64,000 bases of DNA from Rhizomys pruinosus. Lineage: Eukaryota; Chordata; Mammalia; Rodentia; Spalacidae. The stretch spans positions 4,561,041 through 4,625,040 of the forward strand of contig VZQC01006589.1 of assembly GCA_009823505.1 (NCBI GenBank). Direction: 5' to 3'. Every line of letters begins with the position of its first letter. Position 1 is the stretch's first letter. Shown here piece after piece: positions 1 through 10,139 of this stretch. The position numbers and the translations under genes are program-made. A model generated the notes under the pieces. It saw only the letters and a list, made by a program, of their open reading frames with translations, searched no databases and was not told the origin of the DNA.

Positions 1-55
1 CTCTAGTCAATTCTGGCTGTTTTCTTTCATGGGCTGCCAGCTTGTCCAGGCATAA

Positions 56-177
56 CCTTTCGATCCTACTAATGAAGCACATGCAATTAGATATTTAGGT
101 ATTTAAACAGTATAATATATAGCCTTTCGATCCTACTAATGAAGCACACGCAATTAGATATATAGGTATTTAAACAG
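56..177. repeat. Tandem duplication, 67-bp period
   Basis: A 55-bp segment at 56-110 recurs at 123-177 with only a few differences. Both copies start cctttcgatcctactaatg and end in taaacag, with about 12 bp between them. A local duplication; no function is suggested. Confidence 0.85.
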
Positions 178-305
178 CACTAATTGTTATGGTAGGTTAC
201 TTTGGTATAGACACAGATGTTTGGATCGTATGTTAATTCATGTTAATTCATGAATTACATTTTCTTCTAAAACTCTGCATCTTGAGCTGTGATTATTTTT
301 GTTTT

Positions 306-528
306 TTGTTTTTTTTTTTAAATTTATTTGTATGTGCATGCGTGTATTGCTTGCATGTATATAAGTGTACCTGTGTTGTGCAATGCCAGAGGAAGTCTCA
401 AGAGGGTGTTAGGTCCCCTGGAACTGGAGTTACAGTCAGTTGTTAGCTGCCGTGTGGGTGCTGGGAACTGAACCTGGATCCTCTGCAAGAACAGCCAGTG
501 CTCTTAACTGCTGAACCATCTCTCCAGT
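306..528 (-). mobile_element. B2 SINE, older copy
   Basis: The plus strand begins with a T tract and ends in ccatctctccag, the reverse complement of a B2 head. The body carries the usual tcctctgcaagaacagc segment. It is diverged from the young B2 copies elsewhere in the window. Confidence 0.85.
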
Positions 529-539
529 TGTTTTCTGTT

Positions 540-717
540 TTGTTTTGTTTTGTTTTGTTTTTCTTTTTGTTCTTTTCGAGACAGGGTCTCCCTGTAGCCC
601 CAGCTGGCCTAGAACTCACTCTGTAGACCAGGCTGGCCTTGAACTCACAAAGATCCGCCTGCCTTTGCCTCTGCCTCCCAAGTGCTAGGATTAAAGGCGT
701 GCGCCACCACACCCGGC
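540..717 (-). mobile_element. B1 SINE
   Basis: Starts with a T-rich (ttttg)n tail, then gagacagggtctccctgtag, and ends in caccacacccggc. This is a full-length 7SL-derived B1 in minus orientation, abutting the preceding B2. Confidence 0.9.
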
Positions 718-718
718 T

Positions 719-1179
719 CTTTTCTGATTTTAAAATTAAGTCTGCTTGAGCCTTTATAATGTATATTAAATAAATACATGTTGTATTGTGTATTTAAAAA
801 AAATCTGCTTGATTCTACTTTGTATTTGTCTCCCTTTGCCAGTGTTGTGGCTCTAGCCCTCAGACTTTGATCCACTGCATCATGCCTCCATTTTATTCAT
901 GCTTCCATCTTCATACCACTTCAGTCAAGCTTCATAGGCTGCCAGGTCATGGCCTCTCGAATAAAAGTATCCTAGCATTCCCCACCTTGATCCTTCGTAA
1001 TATCCTTTGATCAAAGATTAAAACTGAATTTTAAATTTATTCTTTTAGATCCTGTCTGATGTGGCCCATATATGAATAGTCAGTTTCCTCTCACTTCCAA
1101 TGTAAAGGAAACATGTATTTCAGTGGAAAGCTGTGCATAGTAGTCATCCTTCCAATCATCTGTTGATGATTCTGTGAGC
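719..1179. other. Unique A+T-rich stretch, no gene seen
   Basis: I see no open frame of note, RNA gene or recognisable repeat here. Confidence 0.5.
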
Positions 1180-1305
1180 TTTTGTTTTGGGAGACGGGGT
1201 CTCAGTCTGTAACCCAAGCTGGCCTGGAACTTACTTTGTAGCTTAGGCTGGCCTTATATCTTCCTCCCTCAGACTTTTAAGTGTGGAATTATAGCCATGA
1301 GTCAC
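1180..1305 (-). mobile_element. Old B1 fragment
   Basis: Diverged B1: ggagacggggtctcagtctg, then caggctggcc-like and caagctggcctggaactt segments, ending in a degraded head. No A tail is clear. Confidence 0.65.
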
Positions 1306-1433
1306 AATACTGAATTAATAAGAGATTAAAAAAATTTCTGTGATAAGTGACAGAAATTCAAAATAATAGTCTACACACATGTAAATTCTAATATAAGTTT
1401 AATTGATTACCCTTTTTGTTGCAAAGATGCTTC

Positions 1434-1653
1434 TTTTTTATTTATTATTTTTTATGTGTATGAGTGTACTGTCTGCATGTAGGTTGGTGCACCCGTGTCG
1501 TGCAATGCCCCAGAGGTCAGAAGAGGGTGTCAGGTTCCCCTGGAACTGGAGTCACAGATGGTTCTTAGCCACCATGTGGGTGCTGGGACTTGAACTTGGG
1601 TCCTCTGCAAGAGCAGTCATTGTTCTTAACTGCTAAGCTATCTCTCCAACCCC
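1434..1653 (-). mobile_element. B2 SINE, short subfamily
   Basis: T-rich left end, then atgtgtatgagtgtactgtc, and a right end ctatctctccaacccc. It has only one copy of the ccctggaactggagt block that is doubled in the long B2 subfamily. Confidence 0.88.
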
Positions 1654-1796
1654 AAAGATGCTTCTATTTCTACTTAAATTATGTTTCCGGGGCTGTTCAT
1701 ACACATAAAAATAAATTAAAAAATATAAAAATTATGTTTCTATATACACGTTAATACTCCTGACTCATAAATTTGTTCTTCAGACTTTACCTAGTG

Positions 1797-2140
1797 TATT
1801 AGTTACTTTTCTGTTGTGATAAAACACCATGACCAAGGCCACTTATAGAAGAGTTTATATGAGCTTATAGTTCCAGAGGGTTAGAGTTCAGAATGGTGGG
1901 AGAAGCATGGCAGCAGAAGTGACTGGATCACATCTTTAAGGGGGGGGGGGCACAAGAAGCAGAGTGACTAGAAATCTGGCAAGGCTTAAGACCTCTCAAA
2001 ACCTGCTCCCAGTGACGTCCTTCCTCCAGCAAGGTCATACCTCCTCAAACCTCCCAAAACAGCACCATCAACTGTGGACAAAATGTTCAAATACTTGGAG
2101 CCTATGGAGGAGAGTCTCATTGAAACACCACAAGAGTGTT
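1797..2140 (-). mobile_element. MaLR-type solo LTR, inverted (tentative)
   Basis: The left edge resembles rodent MaLR LTR ends read backwards (ttagttacttttctgttgtg, then caccatgaccaaggcc). The right part reads like the inverted start of such LTRs. Family assignment is from memory of the consensus and would need a repeat library; it carries no coding sequence. Confidence 0.5.
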
Positions 2141-2265
2141 GGATTCTCTGGAGCTAGACTTACAGGTGGTTATGTGCTGCCTGATCTGGGATCTGGGAAT
2201 TGAACTCCACGGTTCTCTGCATGAGCAGGGCATGCTCTTAACCCCAGAGCAATCTCTCCAGCCCA
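2141..2265 (-). mobile_element. B2 head fragment
   Basis: Ends in caatctctccagccc and contains gaattgaactccacggttct, the reverse complement of the tRNA-derived B2 head. The body and tail are missing. Confidence 0.6.
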
Positions 2266-2519
2266 CCTATCTGTACTCTTGAAGCTATTTCTCTTTATTG
2301 TAACTGTGGCAGAGTCACCATATAATGATGTGCTATTTTGTGTCTTCTCAGTTCTGTTTTCAGTTCATGTTGATAGCTTGAAATCAGTCATAGTGGGAAT
2401 ATTTATACCATGAAAATAAGCGGACGCTGCAAACTATGACTTTCCCTCTGGAGAGCTGGTGGTTTAGTAGGCCAATACTGTATAGGTGTCTTCACTTTAT
2501 CAGATAAGTCTGTCACCAG

Positions 2520-2760
2520 AAATAGCTGCAACATTTTACATTCCCACCAACAATTTCAGGGATCCTGCCAACACTTCTCCTTAACTCTGCTGGGTAAGTA
2601 GCAGTCTCTAATCATGGTTTTCATTTACATTTTGCTTCTGCAATTGCCTTGTTTATTTGTGATTTGGATTTCGTGTTTCTGTGAAGTACTTCAACTCTTC
2701 TGCTAATTTTTCTGTTGACTTTTTTTTCTCACAATAATATTTGGAATTTTCCCTTTTTTC
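2520..2760 (-). mobile_element. Ancient LINE-1 fragment
   Basis: Contains acattttacattcccaccaa, followed by a stretch with ccaacacttctcc and catttacattttgcttctgc. These match the antisense 3' part of old mammalian L1 elements. Heavily diverged; no open frame. Confidence 0.6.
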
Positions 2761-2998
2761 CTCTTTTCTTGTTTATATAGCTAAATAGGTTATTAAAAAC
2801 TAAATATGTTTACAGTCACTACTCATGTCAAGATCTAGCCCTATGCCAACCTCAGGTAGTACCTTTGTGCCAGTAATAGCCAGAACCTCCTCCCCTAAGA
2901 TAACAACCATCTATATGTTGACAGTCATCAATCCCTTACTTTTCTTTGTAGTTCTAATTCCTGAATGTGCATCATTATAGGAAGTAGCTTAGCTTTGA

Positions 2999-3001
<3 letters not shown>

Positions 3002-3036
<35 letters not shown>
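3002..3036. repeat. (TG)n microsatellite
   Basis: Uninterrupted TG dinucleotides, about 17 units, directly followed by an old minus-strand B1. Confidence 0.95.
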
Positions 3037-3039
<3 letters not shown>

Positions 3040-3155
3040 GGGTCTCACTATCTTACTATGTCAACCAGGCTGGCCTCAAATTTACAGAGATCCACCTGCT
3101 TCTATATATATAACTGAGTTCTGAGACTAAAGGTGTATGCTATCATACCTGACTT
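3037..3155 (-). mobile_element. Old B1 SINE
   Basis: Diverged B1: agggtctcactatcttacta, then ccaggctggcctcaaattta and aaaggtgtatgctatcatac. Confidence 0.75.
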
Positions 3156-3171
3156 AAGTTTTGATTTTTTA

Positions 3172-3390
3172 ATTTTTTAATTTATTTTTATGTGTATGAA
3201 TGTACTGTCTGCATGTAGGTTTGTGCACCCCTGTTGTGCAATGCCATGGAGGTCAGAAGAGGGTGGTCGAATTCCCCTGGAACTGGAGTTAAAGACGGTT
3301 CTCAGGTGCCATGTGGGTGCTGGGGATGGAACCGAGGTCCTCTGCAAGAGCAGTTGGCGTTCTTAACCGCTAGGCCATCTCTCCAGCCCC
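3172..3390 (-). mobile_element. B2 SINE, short subfamily
   Basis: atgtgtatgaatgtactgtc near the left end and ggccatctctccagcccc at the right end. Single ccctggaactggagt block. Confidence 0.9.
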
Positions 3391-3424
3391 AAATTTTGAT
3401 TTAAAAAAAATACTTACTCATTAC

Positions 3425-3525
3425 GTTGAATTTTTTTTGTGTGATTATATTGCCTACATGTATGTAAATGTATGTAAATGTACCTGTATTGTACAATACC
3501 TATGAAGGTCAAAAGAGGGCATGTG
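3425..3525 (-). mobile_element. B2 tail fragment
   Basis: Degraded B2 3' half: tgattatattgcctacatgt, then a local duplication of atgtaaatgt and gaaggtcaaaagagggc. The head is absent. Confidence 0.55.
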
Positions 3526-3539
3526 TACACTCAAACACT

Positions 3540-4606
3540 TATGCACACAAATAAACATAATTCAAAAATATCTGTTGTCCACTCTCAATCTAGCGCTTCC
3601 CACTCTTCTTTCTCTCTATTTTTGCAGTTTGACAATTTTTAGTTATTTGCCTTATACAGACGGGATTTAGATGATTGAAGGTAAGGTAATGTCATTTTAT
3701 TCTGTTTTCTGAACTTACAGAGACTTGATCTTTATTCAGGTTCAGTTGTTTTTAAGATATTATAGGTGGCTTTTTTTTTTTTTTTTTTTGCACTGGGAGG
3801 CACACGTACCTGATATTGCCCCTGTGACTTACTGGCCTGGGATACACAATGCTACATGCATTAATTCATGGTCCTGGATACATTTCCTTAAAACAACAAC
3901 AACAAAAAACTAAACTAGATACACTGCAAGAACACAGCTGTCATGCTGCCTGCCTTTATGTTACCTCTTATCATAACTTCTGCCAAAACTTCCACCATTC
4001 TCAAAGTCATTTCAGAGAGAGAAGACACAAACATGCTATACTTAGAGTCATGAAAATGCAGCTCAGGTGTTTTGAAAAATACAGTAACATTCTATATATT
4101 GAAGCTGTCAGAATATCACTGATGTATTGTGAGTTGTATAATGCGGCCATCAGACGCTAGCTCAACCTGTGATAAGTAAAGCTGCAATTTTCCACCAGAA
4201 TACACTTGAGTACCAGGTGTAAGTGGCAGGAAAACAGGTAAGATGTTGAGGAAATGAGATAAAGAATACTTGCATAATGAATCTGCCATGCATTTGGTAG
4301 TTTCTTATTTCAATACCCCTTATCATTAACATACCAATTAGACATCAGCATTTTGTTTTTAAAAACTAGCTATAATGTACAACTGTTTATCTAAAATCTC
4401 AGCACTTCCAGGCAGACTCAACCATAGCTTTGATCTGATGTATTCATAAAAATTAATAACATAAAAGTTTGTGTCAGAGAACTATGTCTTTGTTGAACTG
4501 AGTCACCTACCTAAGCTATTGTGGAATGGGTGCATGTAGGAAGTGAAATGGTCTTTGTAAGCATTAACATTGTTCAAAACAAAACAAAAAACTCCTAATA
4601 AAAAAA
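3540..4606. other. Unique A+T-rich stretch, no gene seen
   Basis: Contains a T tract near 3,774 and (CAACAA)-like runs near 3,892. The short open frames (at most about 100 codons) resemble no family I know. Confidence 0.5.
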
Positions 4607-4617
4607 CCTCTTTTGCT

Positions 4618-4878
4618 AGGGCTGGAGAGATGGCCTAGCGGTTAAGAGTGCTGACCGCTCTTACAGAGGACCCAGGTTCGATCCCCAGCACCCACATGGC
4701 GGCCGAGAACCGTCTGAAACTCCAATTCCAGGAGAACTCCAGTTCCAGGGGAATCCGAGACCGTCTTCTGACCTCCGCGGCATTGCACGACATGGGTGCA
4801 CAAACTTGCATGCAGACAGTACATTCATACACATACAGAAATAAATCAAATTAATAAAAAAAAATTAAAAAAAAAACA
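4618..4878 (+). mobile_element. Young B2 SINE, long subfamily, with TSD
   Basis: Begins ggctggagagatggcctagc and ends in an A-rich tail. It is flanked by the direct repeat cctcttttgct at 4,607-4,617 and 4,879-4,889. It holds the duplicated aactccaattccagga / gaactccagttccagg body. The antisense frames of 60-68 codons here are SINE-derived, not genes. Confidence 0.95.
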
Positions 4879-5149
4879 CCTCTTTTGCTTGCAATTGTTA
4901 CTCAAGTGACTACCCTATCTTATACACAAGTTTTCTGCCCATGAGAAACATCTGGAAATTAACCTGACCAACATCAGCTTCAAAGGAAAATGTGCTAGGT
5001 CCAACCTAGACCTCTTGAATCAGAAACTGGTGTGAGGTCTGGTAATCTGTCTTCTAACTGGCTCTCTAGGGACTTGTGGTGCAACCTCAAGCTTGAGGAA
5101 CAAATTCCAAGATCTGGATAAATCATTTTAAAAACATTTTACTTTTTAA

Positions 5150-5317
5150 AAAAATTTCAATGTGTATGAGTGTATTGCCTGTATATAAGTGCAGCATGCA
5201 ATGCCCCTGGAGGTCAGAGAGGGTGTTGGATTCCTCTGGAACTGGAGTTACAGATGGTTGTAAGTTGTCTGGAAGAACAGCCAGTGCTCTTAACCACTGA
5301 GCAATCTTTCTAGCCCC
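5150..5317 (-). mobile_element. Old B2 SINE, shortened
   Basis: Contains atgtgtatgagtgtattgcc and ends gcaatctttctagcccc. Internal deletions have shortened it. Confidence 0.75.
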
Positions 5318-5596
5318 TAAATTAATAATTTTCTACATGCTTTGTGAGATTAAATAACAGGAAACTCATGACACTCTGAAAAGATATTCTAAACATTTGT
5401 TCACTTCTGACCAGAATTCACAGTTTTTTTATCTATTGCATTATAAGATACATTTACATTTTGTAGGACATCCTCTGATATTAACTTGGACCCCCACCAC
5501 TGTCACTTACACCCTCTGTTAATCACTTTAAAGTCAGCTGGACCTATAACCAGAGAAAGACAAACCAATTGATCCTAAATCCTTTGGCCAGGTGTT

Positions 5597-5844
5597 TTTT
5601 TTATTTTTTTAGACAGGGTCTCCCTTTAGTCCCAGCTGGCCTGGAGTGCACTATGTAGACCAGACTGGCCTCGAACTTACAGAGATCCGCCTGCCTCTGC
5701 CTCCCAAGTGCTGGGATTAAAGGTGTGTGCCACCACACCCAACCTAAGATGGTTCTTAGCCATCTTAGGTTGGGTGCTGGGAATCGAAATCCTGTCCCCT
5801 GCAAGAGCAGTCAGTGCTCTTAACTGCTAAGCCATCTCTCCAGC
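5597..5844 (-). mobile_element. Composite SINE, B2 head joined to B1 (copy 1)
   Basis: On the minus strand a B2 head of about 100 bp runs straight into a full B1 with no A tail between them, and the unit ends in one A-rich tail. The plus strand shows B1 (5,597-5,742) then the inverted head (5,743-5,844). A direct repeat, tggccaggtgtt, flanks the entire unit (5,585-5,596 and 5,845-5,856), so both halves inserted together. The junction (taagatggttcttagcc) is shared with the copies at 7.76 and 55.50 kb. Confidence 0.85.
5738..5774. repeat. Perfect hairpin inside the composite SINE
   Basis: The arm cccaacctaagatgg (5,738-5,752) is exactly complementary to 5,760-5,774, with a 7-nt loop. Sister copies lack the right arm, so it arose in this copy. 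Confidence 0.95.
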
Positions 5845-5856
5845 TGGCCAGGTGTT

Positions 5857-6410
5857 CTCTTAACAGTGTATCCTTACAGATAGGAGCCTGCTGCTAACCC
5901 ACTTTCTCCCATAGCCACAGCAAACACAACCACACCCCTCAGTAACACTCCCACAGCATATCCAGGCCTCTGGTTTCCCATCGTGAAACAGGAATTTTGT
6001 AAGTCTGGAGAAAACTCTGGCCCCACCTGATGAAGGCCAGAGGTAAATTTAAAGCAAAACCAGCAGAGCAGCTGATTGTATTGCTCCTCAGACCCAGTGA
6101 GCTGCACTGCATACTCCCTGAGCTTTGTTGCCAGGCCCCTTCAATGGGCGGCAGACCCTGCAGGCAAGCAACTCCAAAGCTTCTCATAAAACGAATACTT
6201 TTCTTCCTATCTCTGGTAACTCCTAAGCCTCAGACTAATTGATCTCTTTATCTTATCAACAAGAGAATGGGAAAACTCCCTAGGAGGCTGAGATGCACTG
6301 GTGGGAGCTGGGATGGTTTATGGCATGAACAGTTCGTTGACTTTAAGTTCCTGTAAGCAGGTGTCAGCTTCTACATAGTGGAAGCACATTTCTGGAGGTC
6401 AGAAAACAAT
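5857..6410. other. Unique stretch, no gene seen
   Basis: Open frames of 70-82 codons occur on both strands near 5.9-6.2 kb, but I recognise none of them and see no splice or promoter context. Confidence 0.45.
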
Positions 6411-6414
6411 TTTA

Positions 6415-6625
6415 TTTAAAAAAATTTTTTTTTAAGTTTTTTGACTGCATGCATGTAAGTGCTCCCATGTCGTGCAATGTCTGCAGAGGTCAAAAGAGGG
6501 CATCGGGTCCCATGAAAATGGAGTTACAGATGGTTGTTAGTCTTCATGCGGGTGCTGGAACTCAAACCCATGTCTTCTGCAAGAGCAGTCAGTGCTCCCA
6601 ATCACTGAACCATCTCAGCTCCCTC
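6415..6625 (-). mobile_element. Old B2 SINE
   Basis: Left tail rich in T, then gtcgtgcaatgtctgcagag and tcttctgcaagagcagtcag near the right end. Diverged. Confidence 0.8.
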
Positions 6626-6634
6626 CCCAACCCC

Positions 6635-6880
6635 CTGTTTAATTGGGAGGGGGACAGTCTTACTATATAGCCCTGGCTGACCTGGAACTCACTATGTAGA
6701 CCAGGTTGGCCTTGAATTCACAGATTCACCTGCCCTTGCTTCCCATTTTTGATTAAAGACATGCGCCACCACAGGTAGCAACACTGCCCAATTTAAATTA
6801 TTTATTTGCAGTGCTGGGGGTGGAACCCAGGGCCTTGTGTGCTGGCAAGTGCTCTACCACTGAGCTCCACCTGCAGCCCT
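6635..6880 (-). mobile_element. B4-type SINE (ID head plus B1)
   Basis: The plus strand shows an old B1 (6,635-6,776) followed by an inverted ID head: ctctaccactgagctccacc near 6,860 and acccagggccttgtgtgctg before it. Read on the minus strand the order is ID then B1, as in the B4 family. Confidence 0.7.
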
Positions 6881-7237
6881 AAGATAACTTTTCTTAGCAT
6901 AGCACAGAATACCACCATCCTTGGTCATGCAACCTCTGCCACCAATGAACCTGCCAAGCCCCCAAGCCAAAGGGCACATGCTGGTCCAAGTCTTTGGCAG
7001 CTCCGCCTGCACATCAGATGTCCACTGGCTACTTTTCATCCCCTTCTGTAGGAGGTCATTGCTGTTCTGAAGAAACGTTCAGTGAGGGATGCTATTAACA
7101 GAGACCTGGAGGTGTCCTGCTTCTTCCTCATTCAGTGGCTTTCTGAGGCTGCACCCCACCAGGGTGGTTGAGGGTCATGTAGCCAGAGAATTTTGCTTTT
7201 CCTATGTCCTTGGAGTGTGGTCAAAAGTTTCTAATGC
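6881..7237. other. Unique stretch, no gene seen
   Basis: No repeat or gene is recognised. Short open frames run on both strands but resemble no known family. Confidence 0.4.
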
Positions 7238-7442
7238 TGGGGCTGGAGAGGTGGCTATTGCGGGCACTGGCTGCTCCTGCAGAGGACCCAGATTCATTCC
7301 CAGCACCCACTTGGTGGCTAACAAGAATCTCTAACTCTAGTTCTGGGGTTATAATGTCCTCTTCTGGCCTTCTCAGACATTACACATATAAGGTACAGTT
7401 ACATAAGTGTAGGCAAAATATAACACATAAAAATAAATAAAA
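7238..7442 (+). mobile_element. Old B2 SINE
   Basis: Starts ggggctggagaggtggctat and ends in aaaataaataaaac. The body has gaggacccagattcattccc. It is older than the gcctagcgg copies. Confidence 0.82.
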
Positions 7443-7644
7443 CAAAATTCTGAGTTTCCAATCCTGAGCTTGATTTTTACAAAGGAGATTATTTTCACCA
7501 GTTTTTGAGGCACAGTTAATTCCCACACTGTGACTCTTAAGGTGTCAGGGCAAAACACATTGAGGGGAGAGGAAGGCCTTTGCTCCTGTGCCGTGTCCAG
7601 GGTGAAGTAGGCTTGATAAGCGTTGGGCAGAAATAGACATTAAA

Positions 7645-7712
7645 GGTGGGGAATAGCAGGTACAGCATTCGCCTAGCATGGACAAGGCCCTAAGTTCCAT
7701 TCCTAGCACCGG
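7645..7712 (+). mobile_element. ID-like fragment
   Basis: cattcgcctagcatggacaa, then ggccctaagttccattccta: a tRNA-Ala/ID-like head without a tail. Confidence 0.55.
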
Positions 7713-7759
7713 TGGTAGCAGCTGGAGTGGGGAAGGAAGTTCTCTGTTATTTGGACTTT

Positions 7760-8006
7760 TTTTTTTTTTTTGAGACAGGGTCTCCCTATAGCCCCAGGTG
7801 GCCAGGAACTCACTCTAAAAACCAGGCTGGCCTTGAACTCACAGAGATCTGCCTGCCTCTGCCTCCTGAGTGTTAAGATTAAAGGTATGGGCTACCATGC
7901 CCAGCTTAAAGATGGTTCTTAGCCACCATGTTGGTGCTGGGAATCGAACCCGGGTCCTCTACAAGAGCAGTCGGAGCTCTTAACCGCTGAGCCATCTCTC
8001 TAGCCC
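7760..8006 (-). mobile_element. Composite SINE, B2 head joined to B1 (copy 2)
   Basis: B1 (7,760-7,905) abuts an inverted B2 head (7,906-8,006) at ttaaagatggttcttagcc, with no A tail at the joint. The 16-bp repeat ctgttatttggacttt flanks the whole unit (7,744-7,759 and 8,007-8,022). A single target-site duplication around both parts shows one insertion of a fused element rather than two neighbouring SINEs. Confidence 0.9.
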
Positions 8007-8297
8007 CTGTTATTTGGACTTTCTAGGCATGCTGTTACAGGACTCTGATTTCTGATGACTGCCACAGAAAATAGACTAGGCATTATCCTAACTGAAAATA
8101 AAACATGTATGAGGATATTTTGTTGGGGGCACAACATTACCAGAAGCTTGTATTGAGCACTAGCTAGCTAGGGAGGCTACAGAGACACTGAGCTGAAATT
8201 GGTTTGGTGATGATCTGTCTACCTTGACATACCTGTTCTTTCACAAAAATGGCAAGAATGATTCATATTTTAATAAAAAAAAATACAGACACACATA

Positions 8298-8495
8298 TAT
8301 TATAGTGCTGGGATCAAACAGAGGGTTAGTGCATGCTAGCAAGTGCTTTGCCACTGAGCTACATCTTTGGCCCTTGGATTTTTTGAGATGGGGGGGTCTC
8401 ATGATGTAGCTCAGGCTGGCCTTCAACCTATGGTCCTCCTGACTCCACCTCCCCCACATGCTGGGATTATGGACATGCACCATCATGCTTGGCTA
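8298..8495 (-). mobile_element. Old ID and B1 pair
   Basis: Inverted ID head (gcaagtgctttgccactgag) followed by an old minus-strand B1 (caggctggccttcaacctat, then gctgggattatggacatgca). On the minus strand the order is B1 then ID, so it is either a B1-ID dimer or two separate copies. Confidence 0.55.
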
Positions 8496-9422
8496 CTCCT
8501 TAAGGTCATATACTCTAAGTTGAAACCCCAGATGCTAGAAGCTTCCATACCCAGTTAATTGATAGTAGGACATTTGCTACTGATCTAAAAGTGATCACAT
8601 TGCCCATCCCATATTACCTACTCTTGAAGCAGAGATAGCTGGGGAGATCCCTGGAATTAGCCAGGCATCTTCTTCACACTTCCCTTCGGGGGCTGCTGGC
8701 CCAGAAAGTGGGGACAGTAGTCCCTTGTGGATCCCTACCTGCAGTGCTCTGTGCCCTCAACCACCAGTCCTTCTTGCACAGGGCAGCCGGGAGGGGCCCC
8801 ACTGCCTCTCCTCTTTTAGAGGGAGTCCTTTCCTTGTGGCTTCCATCAACCTCTCTCACCACCACCAGGCATAGGTTCTAAAAACCTTAGAAGAGTCTTG
8901 GCAAACCCAAAGGCTTTGCTGGTGAAAGAGCCCAATGTGGTTGGCTCTTCCAAGATGAGGAAATTATTGCTTTTGGCACAAAGCACTCACCCATGTTTTT
9001 TGGTGTTGGGTCGCCAACAGCCAGCTTGCACCTTGATGCTAGAGCTTTGAATGGCGCCCCTGTGGAGCATCAGCCTCAGCTCCATCTCACAGAGAAACTC
9101 AGCTTTCCATTCTCTTTACTGTGCATCTGTTCCTAGAAGTTATTTTATTTTATTTTTTAAGCAGCTGGGGCCTTTTGAACAGCTGGAGTAAGACAGCTCT
9201 CTGAGCTTAGCACCTACTTTCTTCTAGTAACCTGCTGGACACGTTTTCTTTAATCTTTATACTGCTGTCTGAAGTATCTTTGCAATTAAGGCTCAAACAA
9301 ATTTGAATCACACAGAATTGTTTTCTTTCCTCCTTGCATCTTTCTGAGAAATAGTGGCCTTTGAAGTACTGTTATCAATATACATATATTTGCATATAAG
9401 TATTTACTGCAGTTTAAAAACC
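8496..9422. other. Unique stretch, no gene seen
   Basis: The plus strand has a reasonable acceptor-like tract before 8,782 (ccagtccttcttgcacag), but no matching donor or recognisable protein. A minus-strand frame of 63 codons (8,674-8,865) is not recognised. Confidence 0.4.
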
Positions 9423-9431
9423 AAGATGTTA

Positions 9432-9681
9432 TGGGGCTGGAGAGATGGCCTAGCAGTTAAGAGTGCTGACTGCTCTTACAGAGGACCCGGGTTCAATCCC
9501 CAGCACCCACATGGCAGCCAAGAACCGTCTGAAACTCCAATTCCAGGAGAACTCCAGTTCCAGGGGAATCTGAGACCCTCTTCTGACCTCCGCGGCATTG
9601 CACGACACGGGTGCACAAACTTGCATGCAGACAGTACATTCATACACATACAGAAATAAATAAAAAATTAAAAAAAATAAA
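9432..9681 (+). mobile_element. Young B2 SINE, long subfamily, with TSD
   Basis: Full-length copy with the gcctagcagttaagagtgct head and doubled body block. The direct repeat aagatgtta flanks it at 9,423-9,431 and 9,682-9,690. Confidence 0.95.
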
Positions 9682-9739
9682 AAGATGTTAGATCACTGTC
9701 ACATATACAATAGAAATCAATTTTTGCATTAATTTCTTT

Positions 9740-10040
9740 TAATTTTATTTTTAGCTTGTGTATATGGGGTGTGTGTGTGTGGTGTGAAGATGCAGGAACA
9801 CAGATGCCACTGCATGAGTGAGGTCAGAGGACAATATGGGGTCGTGGTCCTTGTTTCCCAGCCTTTCTTTTTTGTTTCATGATTCTCCTACACAGACCAG
9901 GCTGGCCGGCCCATGAGCTTCTGGGAGTCCTCTTGCCTCTGCTTCTCATTTTTCCCTAGGGATTTCAGATGTGCTATGCACCTGGCTTTTATATCACTCT
10001 GGGTATTCAAACTCAGGTCCTCACTGAGCACAAATTCCCC
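9740..10040 (-). mobile_element. Old B4/RSINE1-type SINE
   Basis: GT-rich start, gaggtcagaggacaatatgg, an inner B1-like cagaccaggctggcc, and a right end caaactcaggtcctcactga: the inverted layout of RSINE1/B4. Confidence 0.6.
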
Positions 10041-10051
10041 AGTCTTGGGTG

Positions 10052-10134
10052 GTTTTTTTTTTTTTTTTTGGTGTTTTTGAGACAGGGTCTCCCTGTAGCC
10101 CCAGGTGTCCTGGAACTCACCAGGCTGGCCTCAA
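10052..10134 (-). mobile_element. B1 fragment
   Basis: T tail, then gagacagggtctccctgtag, broken off after caccaggctggcctc. Only the 3' part of B1 remains. Confidence 0.75.
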
Positions 10135-10139
10135 TATAT

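Noticed and set aside
4635..4854. Recurrent antisense frames of 60-100 codons (MYECTVCMQV..., MYCLHASLC...) at many sites
   Set aside because: They are the minus strand of young B2 copies; they recur because the SINE recurs, not because of a gene family.
9432..9510. tRNA-like A and B boxes in B2, ID and B4 heads
   Set aside because: These are SINE promoters; the sequences do not fold into a complete tRNA with acceptor stem and are followed by SINE bodies.
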